A stretch of DNA of 64,000 bases, from the NCBI GenBank assembly GCA_051876355.1, contig JBJEHU010000037.1, positions 186,001-250,000 of the forward strand, read 5' to 3'. Positions 26,286 through 34,338 of this stretch are shown here, piece after piece. A model generated the notes under the pieces. It had not been told where the DNA came from. It saw only the letters and a program-made list of their open reading frames with translations, and ran no database searches. How positions within the stretch are numbered: position 1 is the stretch's first letter; the number at the start of each line of letters is the position of its first letter. The position numbers and the translations under genes were made by a program. The DNA comes from Olsenella_L sp051876355 (GTDB taxonomy: Bacteria; Actinomycetota; Coriobacteriia; Coriobacteriales; Atopobiaceae).

Positions 26286-26789
26286 GTGGCGAAGAGCGAA
26301 CAGGAGCAGAGCATCATCGATGCGCTCGAGAAGGTGGCGCCCGCGCATGCGATCGATATCGTGGATGTGAGCGTCGAAGGCGCAAAGACGGCGCCGATCG
26401 TCTGCATCAGGATCGATCACGCAGACGAGAGCGCAGAGCCGATCACGCTCGACGAGGTGACGGCGCAGGGCGGCTGGATCAACGAGGTCGTGGACGAGCT
26501 CGATCCCTTCCCGGGTGCCTATACGCTCGAGATCTCGTCGCCGGGGATGTCCCGCCCTCTGAGGCGTCCGCATGACTTCGAGCGCTTCGCAGGCGAGGCC
26601 GTCCAGATCAAGCTGGACCGTTCCGAGGGTCGCAGACGCTGGACAGGCGTGCTCAAGGGCTTCGAGGATGGCTCTGTCGTGCTCGATACCGACGAGGGGG
26701 AGCAGCGCTTCCCGCTCGGAGAGATCGCGAAGTGCACGATCAAGCCCGATTTCGATACAGCTGGCAAAAAGCGTGGCGGCAAGAACTAG
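26286..26789 (+). CDS. rimP: Ribosome maturation factor RimP
   Basis: Assists assembly of the 30S ribosomal subunit. It encodes about 167 residues with the RimP N-domain motif DVSVEGAKTAPIVCIRID and the conserved LEISSPGMSRPLRRPHDFERF, then an SH3-like C-domain. AAGGAGG at 26271-26277 ends only 2 bases before ATG 26280 but 8 bases before GTG 26286, so the GTG is the better start; the difference is two residues. It is the first gene of a run leading through nusA and infB. Confidence 0.9.
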   Translation: MAKSEQEQSIIDALEKVAPAHAIDIVDVSVEGAKTAPIVCIRIDHADESAEPITLDEVTAQGGWINEVVDELDPFPGAYTLEISSPGMSRPLRRPHDFERFAGEAVQIKLDRSEGRRRWTGVLKGFEDGSVVLDTDEGEQRFPLGEIAKCTIKPDFDTAGKKRGGKN

Positions 26790-26810
26790 GCCGCCAAGGA
26801 GGAATGAGAT

Positions 26811-28073
26811 ATGGCATCTGAAATGATGGAAGCGCTCATGGCGCTCTGCAAGGAAAAGCACATCGACGAGCTCTACCTGCTCGACCGTCTCGAGCAGTCG
26901 CTCGCAAAGAGCTATGCCGACGTCCTGCACCTCGACTGGGGCGCAAAGGTCACGATCGACCGCCAGACCGGCAAGATCTATGTCTACCGCCTCGAGCCGA
27001 AGGACGAGTCCTGGAACGACGAGACCGGCGAGTTCGAGGAGTTCGACGAGATCGACGTCACGCCGAAGGACACGAGCCGTCTTGCTGCCCAGCAGGCAAA
27101 GGCCGAGATCAACAACATCGTGCGCAATGCTGCACGCCAGCAGATCTACGAGGAGTTCTCTGACCGCATCGGCGACATCATCACCGGCACGGTGCTCCAG
27201 TCGACGCCTGACTTCACAATCGTGAAGATCCGCGAGGGCGTCGAGGCCGAGCTCCCGCACTTCGACCTCCATCGCCATCCCGATGAGCGCAACGAGCGTC
27301 CGGTCGGCGAGCACTATGCGCACAACCAGCGCATCAAGGCCATCATCGTCGATGTCCGCGACCCGAACAGCACGGTCCAGCCGACGCGCGGCGAGCGTCA
27401 GCGTCCGGCGATCGTAATCTCCCGCACCCACCCGAACCTCATCGCGAAGCTCTTCGAGCTCGAGGTGCCTGAGGTCTACGACAAGGTCGTGAAGGTGAAC
27501 TCCGTCGCTCGCGAGCCGGGCATCCGCTCGAAGGTCGCCGTCTCCTCTGTCGACGAGCACCTCGATCCGGTCGGCGCCTGCGTCGGACCGAAGGGCAGCC
27601 GTGTCCGCACGGTTGTCTCCGAGCTCAGGGGCGAGCGCGTCGACGTCGTGCTCTGGGACGAGGATCCGGCCAAGCGTGTCGCGAACGCGCTGTCGCCTGC
27701 GAAGGTCTCCCGCGTGCTTGTCGACCCCGAGAGCAACTACTGCACGGTCATCGTGCCGGACGACCAGCTTTCCCTCGCTATCGGCAAGGAAGGCCAGAAC
27801 GCACGTCTTGCTGCACGCCTCACGGGCTACCATATCGATATCAAGAACGAGTCGCTCGCTAAGAGCATCCTGAACGGGACGCATATCCCGGCACCGCAGC
27901 ATGAGGAGGACACGCTCATCGACGATGGCACCGAAGAGGGCCATCGCTGCGAGTACGTGAGCCCCGACGGCATGCGCTGCCGCAACATGGCCCGTCCGGG
28001 ATCGAAGTACTGCGGCATCCACGAGAAGCTCATGGACGCCGAGGTCACAGACGATCCCGATTCGCTGATCTGA
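26811..28073 (+). CDS. nusA: Transcription termination/antitermination factor NusA with C-terminal Cys/His motif
   Basis: Binds RNA polymerase and modulates pausing, termination and antitermination. It encodes 420 residues: N-terminal polymerase-binding domain (1-125), S1 domain (about 130-200), and two KH domains (GACVGPKGSRVR and LSLAIGKEGQNARLAARLTG). After the KH region comes a tail with C380, C390, C401 and H404 in a CEYVSPDGMRCRN...SKYCGIH pattern, which looks like a small metal-binding motif. The family form lacks it. AAGGAGG precedes ATG 26811. No ylxR or rplGA-like gene separates it from infB, unlike many bacteria. Confidence 0.95.
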   Translation: MASEMMEALMALCKEKHIDELYLLDRLEQSLAKSYADVLHLDWGAKVTIDRQTGKIYVYRLEPKDESWNDETGEFEEFDEIDVTPKDTSRLAAQQAKAEINNIVRNAARQQIYEEFSDRIGDIITGTVLQSTPDFTIVKIREGVEAELPHFDLHRHPDERNERPVGEHYAHNQRIKAIIVDVRDPNSTVQPTRGERQRPAIVISRTHPNLIAKLFELEVPEVYDKVVKVNSVAREPGIRSKVAVSSVDEHLDPVGACVGPKGSRVRTVVSELRGERVDVVLWDEDPAKRVANALSPAKVSRVLVDPESNYCTVIVPDDQLSLAIGKEGQNARLAARLTGYHIDIKNESLAKSILNGTHIPAPQHEEDTLIDDGTEEGHRCEYVSPDGMRCRNMARPGSKYCGIHEKLMDAEVTDDPDSLI

Positions 28074-28125
28074 CAATGCGACGGCACGTCGCATCTCATC
28101 CGTCGCATCTAGGAAGGTTGGTTAC

Positions 28126-30873
28126 ATGGCAAAGACCCGCGTACATGATCTGGCAAAGGAATACGGGATGTCGAGCAAGGAGATGCTCGACTATCTCGAT
28201 CAGATGAAGATACCGGCAAAGTCGCCGTCTTCGACGCTCGAAGACGTCTACGTGAACCTTGTCCGCAAGAAGCTGAAGCCGATTCTCGAGGCCAGGGCTG
28301 CAGAGATCGAGGCCCAGAAGAAGGCCGAGGCCGAGGCAAAGGCAGAGGAAGAGCGCAAGGCTGCCGCCGAGGCAGAGCGCGAGCGTGTCGCGGCCGAGAA
28401 GCGCCGTGCGCAGGAGCGTGCTGTCGAGGAGCAGCGCCGCCGCGAGGCGGAGGCTGCCCGCAAGAAGGCCGAGGAGGAGCGCGCCGAGCAGGAGCGCAAG
28501 GCAAAGGAAGAGGCAGAGAAGAACCGTGTCAGGGATACGGCTCCGAAGAGCGTGCCGTCCTTCACGAGCCTGCTTGACCAGATCGCCCAGCAGGAAAAGG
28601 TCCTGAAGCAGCAGGAAGAGGAGAAGGAGGCACGCAAGAAGCAGGAAGCCGAAGAGCGTGCCGCCAGGAAGCGCCAGCGTCCCGAGCGCAGGAACTCCTC
28701 CGAGCGTGGCGGCCGCAATGAGCGCAATGAGCGTGGCGGCCGCAACGGCGAGGAGCGCACGGACGAGCGCCATGAGCGCAACGACCGCCGTGGCTTCTCC
28801 ATGGACGAAGTCAGAAGGAATGCCGCCCAGGCTGCTCCTGCAGGAGAGGGCAAGCCGGACAGCCGTGGCGAGAACCGCCGCAGGAACCAGAAGCACAGCC
28901 GCAGGCAGGATGACGGGGAAGACCGCTATAGCCGCATGGCGCGTGCTGCCGAGGAGTACAACCGCGAGCACGTGCTCGAGGAGGCCCGTGCTGCTGTCGA
29001 GGAAGCGACGCGCGAATCGACCGGCCGCCGCAAGCGCCGCAAGGAGCGCCGTGTCAAGCAGGCTGCCGAGGCTGCCCAGGAGAAGCGCATCGAGGAGGCC
29101 GTGAAGAACGATCAGGACCTCTCCCAGCTCGATACGATCAAGGTCCCGCAGGGCTCGACCGTGGCCGAGCTCGCAGATCTCCTCAAGGTCCCTGCGAATG
29201 ACATCATCAAGCGCCTGTTCCTGCTCGGAACGCCGCTGACGATGACACAGAGCATGACGGACGACCAGATCGAGCTCATCGCCGACGACCTTGGCCGCGA
29301 CGTCAAGGTCATGACCAAGGAGGAGGAGAACTCCTTCAGCTTCTACGACGATCCGAAGGACCTCGTGCCGAGGCCGCCTGTCGTCACCGTCATGGGCCAT
29401 GTCGACCACGGCAAGACGTCGCTTCTCGACGCAATCCGCCACACGGGTGTCGCTGCCGGCGAGGCGGGCGGCATCACGCAGGCCATCGGTGCATCCCAGG
29501 TCAAGATCCATGGCCGCACGATCACGTTCATCGATACGCCGGGCCATGCAACGTTCACGGCCATGCGTGCCCGTGGCGCCAAGGTCACGGATATCGTCAT
29601 CCTGATCGTCGCTGCCGACGACGGCGTCATGCCCCAGACCATCGAGTCCATCAACCATGCAAAGGCGGCAAACGTTCCTATCATCGTCGCCGTCAACAAG
29701 ATCGACAAGCCGGGCGCAAACCCGGACAAGGTGCGCCAGGAGCTCACGGAATATGGCATCATCCCCGAGGAATGGGGCGGCCAGAACATGTTCGTGAACA
29801 TCTCCGCCAAGAAGAAGATCGGCATTGAGGACCTTCTCGAAGCTGTCCTTCTCGAGGCCGACTACCTCGAGCTCAAGGCGAACCCGAACACGTTCGCATC
29901 CGGCTATGTCCTCGAGGCGAAGCTTGACCGCGGCCGCGGCTCTGTCGCCACGATCCTCGTGAACAGGGGCACGCTCCACGTCGGCGACGCCGTCGTGGCA
30001 GGCACGGCCTATGGACGTGTCCGCGCCATGCTCGACCAGCACGGCAACAACGTCTCCGAAGCCAAGCCGTCCGACCCTGTCGAGATCCTGGGCCTCCAGT
30101 CGATCCCGAACGCAGGCGACGAGTTCCGCGTGTTCGACGACGAGCGCGATGCACGCTCCCTCGCCGAGCAGCGCCAGCTCAAGGCCCGCATCGAGGAGCA
30201 GAACAAGGCAAAGCACGTCACGCTCGAGAACCTCTTCGACACGATGGAGGAGGCGGATGTCAAGGAGCTCAACCTCATCATCAAGGCAGACGTCCAGGGC
30301 TCCATCGAGGCACTCGTCGATGCCCTCTCGAAGCTCGACCAGTCCGAGGTCCGCATCAACGTGATCCACACGGCTGTCGGTGCCATCAACGAGACCGATG
30401 TCATCCTCGCCGATGCCTCCAATGCCATCATCATCGGCTTCGGCGTCCGTCCGGATGCCAAGGCCCGCCAGGCAGCAGAGAAGGCCGGCGTCGAGATCCG
30501 TACCTACTCCGTCATCTACAAGGCCATCGAGGAGATCGATGCTGCACGCATCGGCATGCTCAAGCCGACGGAGGAGGAGAAGCAGACCGCTACCATCGAG
30601 GTGCGCCAGACGTACAAGGTTCCGAAGGTCGGCATCGCAGCCGGCTGCATGGTCCAGGAAGGCGAGGTTTCTGCCACCGACCAGGTCCGCCTTGTCAGGA
30701 ACGGCATCGTCGTCTACGATGGCACGATCGCTTCGCTTCGCCGCTACAAGGACGAGGTCAAGAGCGTCAAGGCCGGCTTCGAGTGCGGCATCTCGCTCGA
30801 GAACTATCAGGATATCCATGTGGGCGACACGATCGAGTCCTACAAGATCGTCGAGGTTGCCCGTACCGAGTAA
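28126..30873 (+). CDS. infB: Translation initiation factor IF-2
   Basis: A GTPase that brings initiator tRNA to the ribosome. It encodes 915 residues: an IF2_N domain (1-55), then a long charged region rich in E, K, A and R (about 60-310) predicted to be coiled or disordered, a second IF2_N-like domain, and the G domain with GHVDHGKT at 424-431, DTPGHATF and NKID. Domains II-IV complete the C-terminal half. The ATG at 28126 follows AGGAAGG. It is embedded in the rimP-rpoD run. Confidence 0.97.
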   Translation: MAKTRVHDLAKEYGMSSKEMLDYLDQMKIPAKSPSSTLEDVYVNLVRKKLKPILEARAAEIEAQKKAEAEAKAEEERKAAAEAERERVAAEKRRAQERAVEEQRRREAEAARKKAEEERAEQERKAKEEAEKNRVRDTAPKSVPSFTSLLDQIAQQEKVLKQQEEEKEARKKQEAEERAARKRQRPERRNSSERGGRNERNERGGRNGEERTDERHERNDRRGFSMDEVRRNAAQAAPAGEGKPDSRGENRRRNQKHSRRQDDGEDRYSRMARAAEEYNREHVLEEARAAVEEATRESTGRRKRRKERRVKQAAEAAQEKRIEEAVKNDQDLSQLDTIKVPQGSTVAELADLLKVPANDIIKRLFLLGTPLTMTQSMTDDQIELIADDLGRDVKVMTKEEENSFSFYDDPKDLVPRPPVVTVMGHVDHGKTSLLDAIRHTGVAAGEAGGITQAIGASQVKIHGRTITFIDTPGHATFTAMRARGAKVTDIVILIVAADDGVMPQTIESINHAKAANVPIIVAVNKIDKPGANPDKVRQELTEYGIIPEEWGGQNMFVNISAKKKIGIEDLLEAVLLEADYLELKANPNTFASGYVLEAKLDRGRGSVATILVNRGTLHVGDAVVAGTAYGRVRAMLDQHGNNVSEAKPSDPVEILGLQSIPNAGDEFRVFDDERDARSLAEQRQLKARIEEQNKAKHVTLENLFDTMEEADVKELNLIIKADVQGSIEALVDALSKLDQSEVRINVIHTAVGAINETDVILADASNAIIIGFGVRPDAKARQAAEKAGVEIRTYSVIYKAIEEIDAARIGMLKPTEEEKQTATIEVRQTYKVPKVGIAAGCMVQEGEVSATDQVRLVRNGIVVYDGTIASLRRYKDEVKSVKAGFECGISLENYQDIHVGDTIESYKIVEVARTE

Positions 30874-30882
30874 GGTCAAGAC

Positions 30883-31284
30883 ATGAAGCAGAACAGGAAT
30901 TCCCGCCGCATCAACGAACAGGCGCGCGAGAAGATTGCAGACATACTTCTGTTCGAGATCTCCGATCCCGATCTCGCGCTCGTCACGGTGACGGGCGCCG
31001 AGGTCGCAATCGACAAGTCCTTCATGCGTGTCTACGTGTCCTGCGATGCAGACCGCTACGAGGAAGTCATGGCGGCTCTCGACCGCGCGAAGGGGCGCAT
31101 CCGCTCGCTCTTCGGGCACGCTGTTGCCTGGAGGGTCACGCCCGAGATCGAGTTCCGCATCGATACGACGACCGATGAGGCCGAGCAGATTGCCCGCGCC
31201 CTCAAGAACGTCCCGCCGACGCTCGCGGTCGAGAAGGACGAGGATGGCTATCCGATCCAGCCGTCCGAGCCTGATGCCGAATAG
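30883..31284 (+). CDS. rbfA: Ribosome-binding factor A
   Basis: Required for late 16S rRNA processing and cold adaptation. It encodes 133 residues with the KH-type RbfA fold: RINEQAREKIADILLFEISDPDLALVT at the N terminus and PEIEFRIDTTTDEAEQIA near the C terminus. It begins 10 bases after infB and its last codons overlap possible starts of nrnA. Confidence 0.93.
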   Translation: MKQNRNSRRINEQAREKIADILLFEISDPDLALVTVTGAEVAIDKSFMRVYVSCDADRYEEVMAALDRAKGRIRSLFGHAVAWRVTPEIEFRIDTTTDEAEQIARALKNVPPTLAVEKDEDGYPIQPSEPDAE

Positions 31285-31291
31285 AGGGACC

Positions 31292-32332
31292 GTGCAATAC
31301 GACGATTTGAAGACGCAGGCCGCTGCATTCACGGCCCTTGTCTCCCTGATTGAGGAGGCGCAGACGATCTGTGTCTGCGCCCATACGAGCCCGGACGGAG
31401 ACGCCCTGGGCTCGGGCCTCGCTCTTGCCCATATCCTCCGTCGCCGCTGGCCGGAAAAGACCGTCACGAACCTTTTGGCCGACTCCGACCCGGTACCGAG
31501 GATCTACGCATTCCTGCCGGGTGCCGACGGGTTTGTCCCTGCTGCAGAATATGCAGGAGCGCCCGATCTCTTCATCAGCGTCGACCTTCCGGCGCCGGGG
31601 CGCCTGAACGAGGCCGAAGCGGTGCTGAAGCGTGCTCCGAAGGTGGCAGAGATAGACCACCATCCGTCCGAGAAGCCGTTCGGCGACGTGCATGTCGTGC
31701 GTCCCGACGCTGCTGCCACCGGCGTCATCATCGCCGAGTTCGCGCAGCATATCGAGGCAGAAATGACGCCCGATATCGCTGACTGCCTCTTCTGTGCCGT
31801 CATGACCGATACGGGGCGCTTCCAGTACCAGAACGCGAATCCGGAGGCGTTCGATATCGCCTCCTATCTTGTCGATTCCGGGGCGAACCCGTCGAATGTG
31901 TCGCTCCATGTCTACCAGAGCTTCCGCCTGCAGTACCTGCATCTCGAGGCTGTGGTCATGGCAAGGATCAAGACATTTTTGGGCGGACGCATCTCGTACA
32001 GCTACTCGACCGTGGACGATCTCGAACGCACGGGAGCCCAGCTCGACGAGTGCGATGGTCTCATCGATGTCGTGAGGAGCGTCGACGGTGCCGAGGTGGC
32101 GCTGTTTTTGAAGGAGCTTCCGGGAGGAGGCGTCCGCGGCAACCTGCGCTCGAAGAGCGACTACGATATCTCGGTCGTCGCGCGCGAGCTCGGCGGAGGC
32201 GGACACAAGGCTGCTGCCGGCTTCACGATCAAGGGCGACCTCGACGAGGCGCTCTCTGTCGTGCTGCCGCGCCTCAAGGCCCTGCTCACGAACGAGCCCT
32301 GCGCTCCTGCCATGGGCGGGGTGAGCGAGTGA
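31292..32332 (+). CDS. nrnA: DHH-family nanoRNase / pAp phosphatase NrnA-like
   Basis: Expected to degrade 2-5-nucleotide RNAs and/or hydrolyse 3'-phosphoadenosine 5'-phosphate. The DHH domain has HTSPDGDALGSG and the signature DHHPSEKPFGD; the C-terminal DHHA1 domain has GGGGHKAAAGF. GTG at 31292 lies just after GAGGGA and the rbfA stop and gives 346 residues. ATG at 31274, inside rbfA, would add six residues but has no ribosome-binding site. It ends in a GTGA overlap with truB. Confidence 0.9.
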   Translation: MQYDDLKTQAAAFTALVSLIEEAQTICVCAHTSPDGDALGSGLALAHILRRRWPEKTVTNLLADSDPVPRIYAFLPGADGFVPAAEYAGAPDLFISVDLPAPGRLNEAEAVLKRAPKVAEIDHHPSEKPFGDVHVVRPDAAATGVIIAEFAQHIEAEMTPDIADCLFCAVMTDTGRFQYQNANPEAFDIASYLVDSGANPSNVSLHVYQSFRLQYLHLEAVVMARIKTFLGGRISYSYSTVDDLERTGAQLDECDGLIDVVRSVDGAEVALFLKELPGGGVRGNLRSKSDYDISVVARELGGGGHKAAAGFTIKGDLDEALSVVLPRLKALLTNEPCAPAMGGVSE

Positions 32333-33264
32333 AGCGCGGACAGAGCGGACTCAATCTGCTGCTTGCCATCGACAAGCCTCTCGGCATCACGAGCCATGAT
32401 GCGGTCTCGAAAGTGCGCTACGCCCTGGGCGAGCGCCGCGTAGGACACGCTGGCACGCTCGATCCGGCTGCATCCGGCCTTCTTGTCGTCGGTGTCGGCC
32501 AGGGGACCCGCCTCATGGGCATGCTCACGCAGGACAGGAAGTCCTATGAGGCACGCATCTCGTTCGGCCGCGAGACCGATACGGATGACCGCGAGGGCAA
32601 GACGGTGCGTACGGCAGAGGTGCCGAAGCGCCTCTTCGAAGAAGACGAGGCAAGGCGTGTCCTTGCTTCTCTTGTCGGCGTCCAGGACCAGGTACCGCCT
32701 GCCTATTCTGCCATCTCGATCGACGGCAAGCGTGCCTATGCGCTTGCCCGCGAAGGAGAGCAGGTGGAGCTCGCCTCCCGGAGGATCGAGATCTTCCAGG
32801 TCATGCTCCTCGCTGTCGGCGAGGACGACGAAGGCCTCTTCTGGGACTGTGCCTTTACGGTCTCGAAGGGCACCTATATCAGGAGCATCGCGCGCGACCT
32901 CGGGCGTACGCTCGGGTGTGCGGCGCATCTCGGAGCGCTTCGGCGCCTCTCGTCCGGAAACCTTACCTTGAAGAGCGCCCATACGCTCGAAGAGGTCGCA
33001 GCTGCAGGAGCAGACGGCATCCTTGCTCTGGCGGCAGACCCGGTGCGTGCGCTCGGACTTCCGAAGCGTGCCGTCACGGACCGGGAGCTCGAGATGCTCC
33101 TTCAGGGCAAGACGCTCGGCAAGGGCAGCCTCGATATGCATGAGGGGGAGCGCTGCGCGATGGTCTTCTCCGGCAAGGTCTATGGTGTCTGGGAATGTGC
33201 AGGCGACCGCCTGAAGACTGTCGCGAATTTCCCGGCAGGCATTTCAGGCGTACACGAAGGATAG
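32329..33264 (+). CDS. truB: tRNA pseudouridine-55 synthase
   Basis: Makes pseudouridine 55 in the T-loop of tRNAs. It encodes 311 residues; the active site GHAGTLDPAASG has catalytic D45, and KGTYIRSIARDLG and a C-terminal PUA-like region follow. GTG at 32329 overlaps the nrnA stop by 4 bases, implying translational coupling. It is followed 12 bases later by ribF. Confidence 0.94.
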   Translation: MKRGQSGLNLLLAIDKPLGITSHDAVSKVRYALGERRVGHAGTLDPAASGLLVVGVGQGTRLMGMLTQDRKSYEARISFGRETDTDDREGKTVRTAEVPKRLFEEDEARRVLASLVGVQDQVPPAYSAISIDGKRAYALAREGEQVELASRRIEIFQVMLLAVGEDDEGLFWDCAFTVSKGTYIRSIARDLGRTLGCAAHLGALRRLSSGNLTLKSAHTLEEVAAAGADGILALAADPVRALGLPKRAVTDRELEMLLQGKTLGKGSLDMHEGERCAMVFSGKVYGVWECAGDRLKTVANFPAGISGVHEG

Positions 33265-33276
33265 GGGATAGACACG

Positions 33277-34338
33277 ATGGAGCGCTTGTGCGGCTATGCA
33301 CTGCCGCTCGATGCAGCGGCACGTGCAGCACTCGTGGATGCTGCTGTCTTCGGCCTAAAGGGGCTGCCAGAGCCTCGGTCTCATGAGCTTGGCAGGCTCT
33401 ATGTGGCAGACGGCGTGACGTTTGCCGAGGATGCCCCTTCCGTCATTGCCCTGGGTGCGTTCGATGGCCTGCACCTTGGCCACAGGGCACTCATTTCCCG
33501 CCTTCTGGCGGACGCAGCCGAGCGTAGCCTTCCTTCTGTCGTCGTGACGTTCGACCCCGATCCGTCAGAAGTCGTCGATCCCCATCCCGAGGCACGGCTC
33601 CTCGCGGTATCTGACCGCGTGCGCGGACTCCTTTCGCTCGGTGCCGACGCTGTCCTTGTCATGCACTTCACACGCGAGCTCGCAGGGCTTGCGCCTGAGG
33701 CATTCTGCTCCCGCATTGCAGAAGCGCTCCATCCTGTTGCCGTGCATGTCGGCACGAACTTCCGCTTCGGTGCCCGCGGTGCGGGCGATGTGGCAGCGCT
33801 TGGCCGGTTCATGGGCCAGCATGGAGCTGCATGCGTGCCGCAGGACCTCGCGCTTGGCGGCAAGGAGCCGGTGAGCGCGACGAGGACACGGCATCTGCTC
33901 TTTGAGGGGAAGGTGGATGCGGCGGCAGAGCTTCTTGGCCGCTGCCATTTCGTCCGAGGCACTGTCATGCATGGGCGTGGCGAAGGAACGGGCATGGGCT
34001 TTGCGACGGCGAATGTCCAATGCGCGAAGCTTTCGGCGATGCCGGGCGAAGGCGTCTATGGCGGATATGTCGTGGTCGACGGCGTGCCTTATGCCGCTGC
34101 CATCAATGTCGGGGCTCCGAAGAGCTTCGAGGCGGAAGAGCGGCCCGAGTTCCTCGAGGCGCACCTGCTCGGATTCTCCGGCGATATCTACGGGCGGGAG
34201 GTGCAGGTCGTCTTCTGCCGCTGGCTCAGGGCACAGCGCAAGTTCGCATCGATGGTGGAACTCGAAGCAGTGGTTCGCGGGAACATCGAGTGGGTACATG
34301 AGAACTTGGGTGCCGACAGCGAGGGGGCAATCTGTTGA
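33277..34338 (+). CDS. ribF: Bifunctional riboflavin kinase / FAD synthetase
   Basis: Converts riboflavin to FMN and then FAD, cofactors for the many flavoproteins in this window. The N-terminal nucleotidyltransferase domain has GAFDGLHLGH at 60-69. The C-terminal kinase domain has RGTVMHGRGEGTGMGFATAN and a conserved PGEGVYGG. Length is 353 residues. About 35 residues ahead of the usual start of the family are present (MERLCGYALPLDAAARAAL...), with codon use like the rest of the gene, and have no obvious role. It overlaps dnaG by 4 bases (TTGA). Confidence 0.92.
   Translation: MERLCGYALPLDAAARAALVDAAVFGLKGLPEPRSHELGRLYVADGVTFAEDAPSVIALGAFDGLHLGHRALISRLLADAAERSLPSVVVTFDPDPSEVVDPHPEARLLAVSDRVRGLLSLGADAVLVMHFTRELAGLAPEAFCSRIAEALHPVAVHVGTNFRFGARGAGDVAALGRFMGQHGAACVPQDLALGGKEPVSATRTRHLLFEGKVDAAAELLGRCHFVRGTVMHGRGEGTGMGFATANVQCAKLSAMPGEGVYGGYVVVDGVPYAAAINVGAPKSFEAEERPEFLEAHLLGFSGDIYGREVQVVFCRWLRAQRKFASMVELEAVVRGNIEWVHENLGADSEGAIC

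Noticed and set aside
28096..31467. A 1123-codon open frame antisense to infB and rbfA
   Set aside because: Shadow of the strongly biased infB codons; the product is a low-complexity Leu/Ala/Asp-rich sequence without recognisable motifs.
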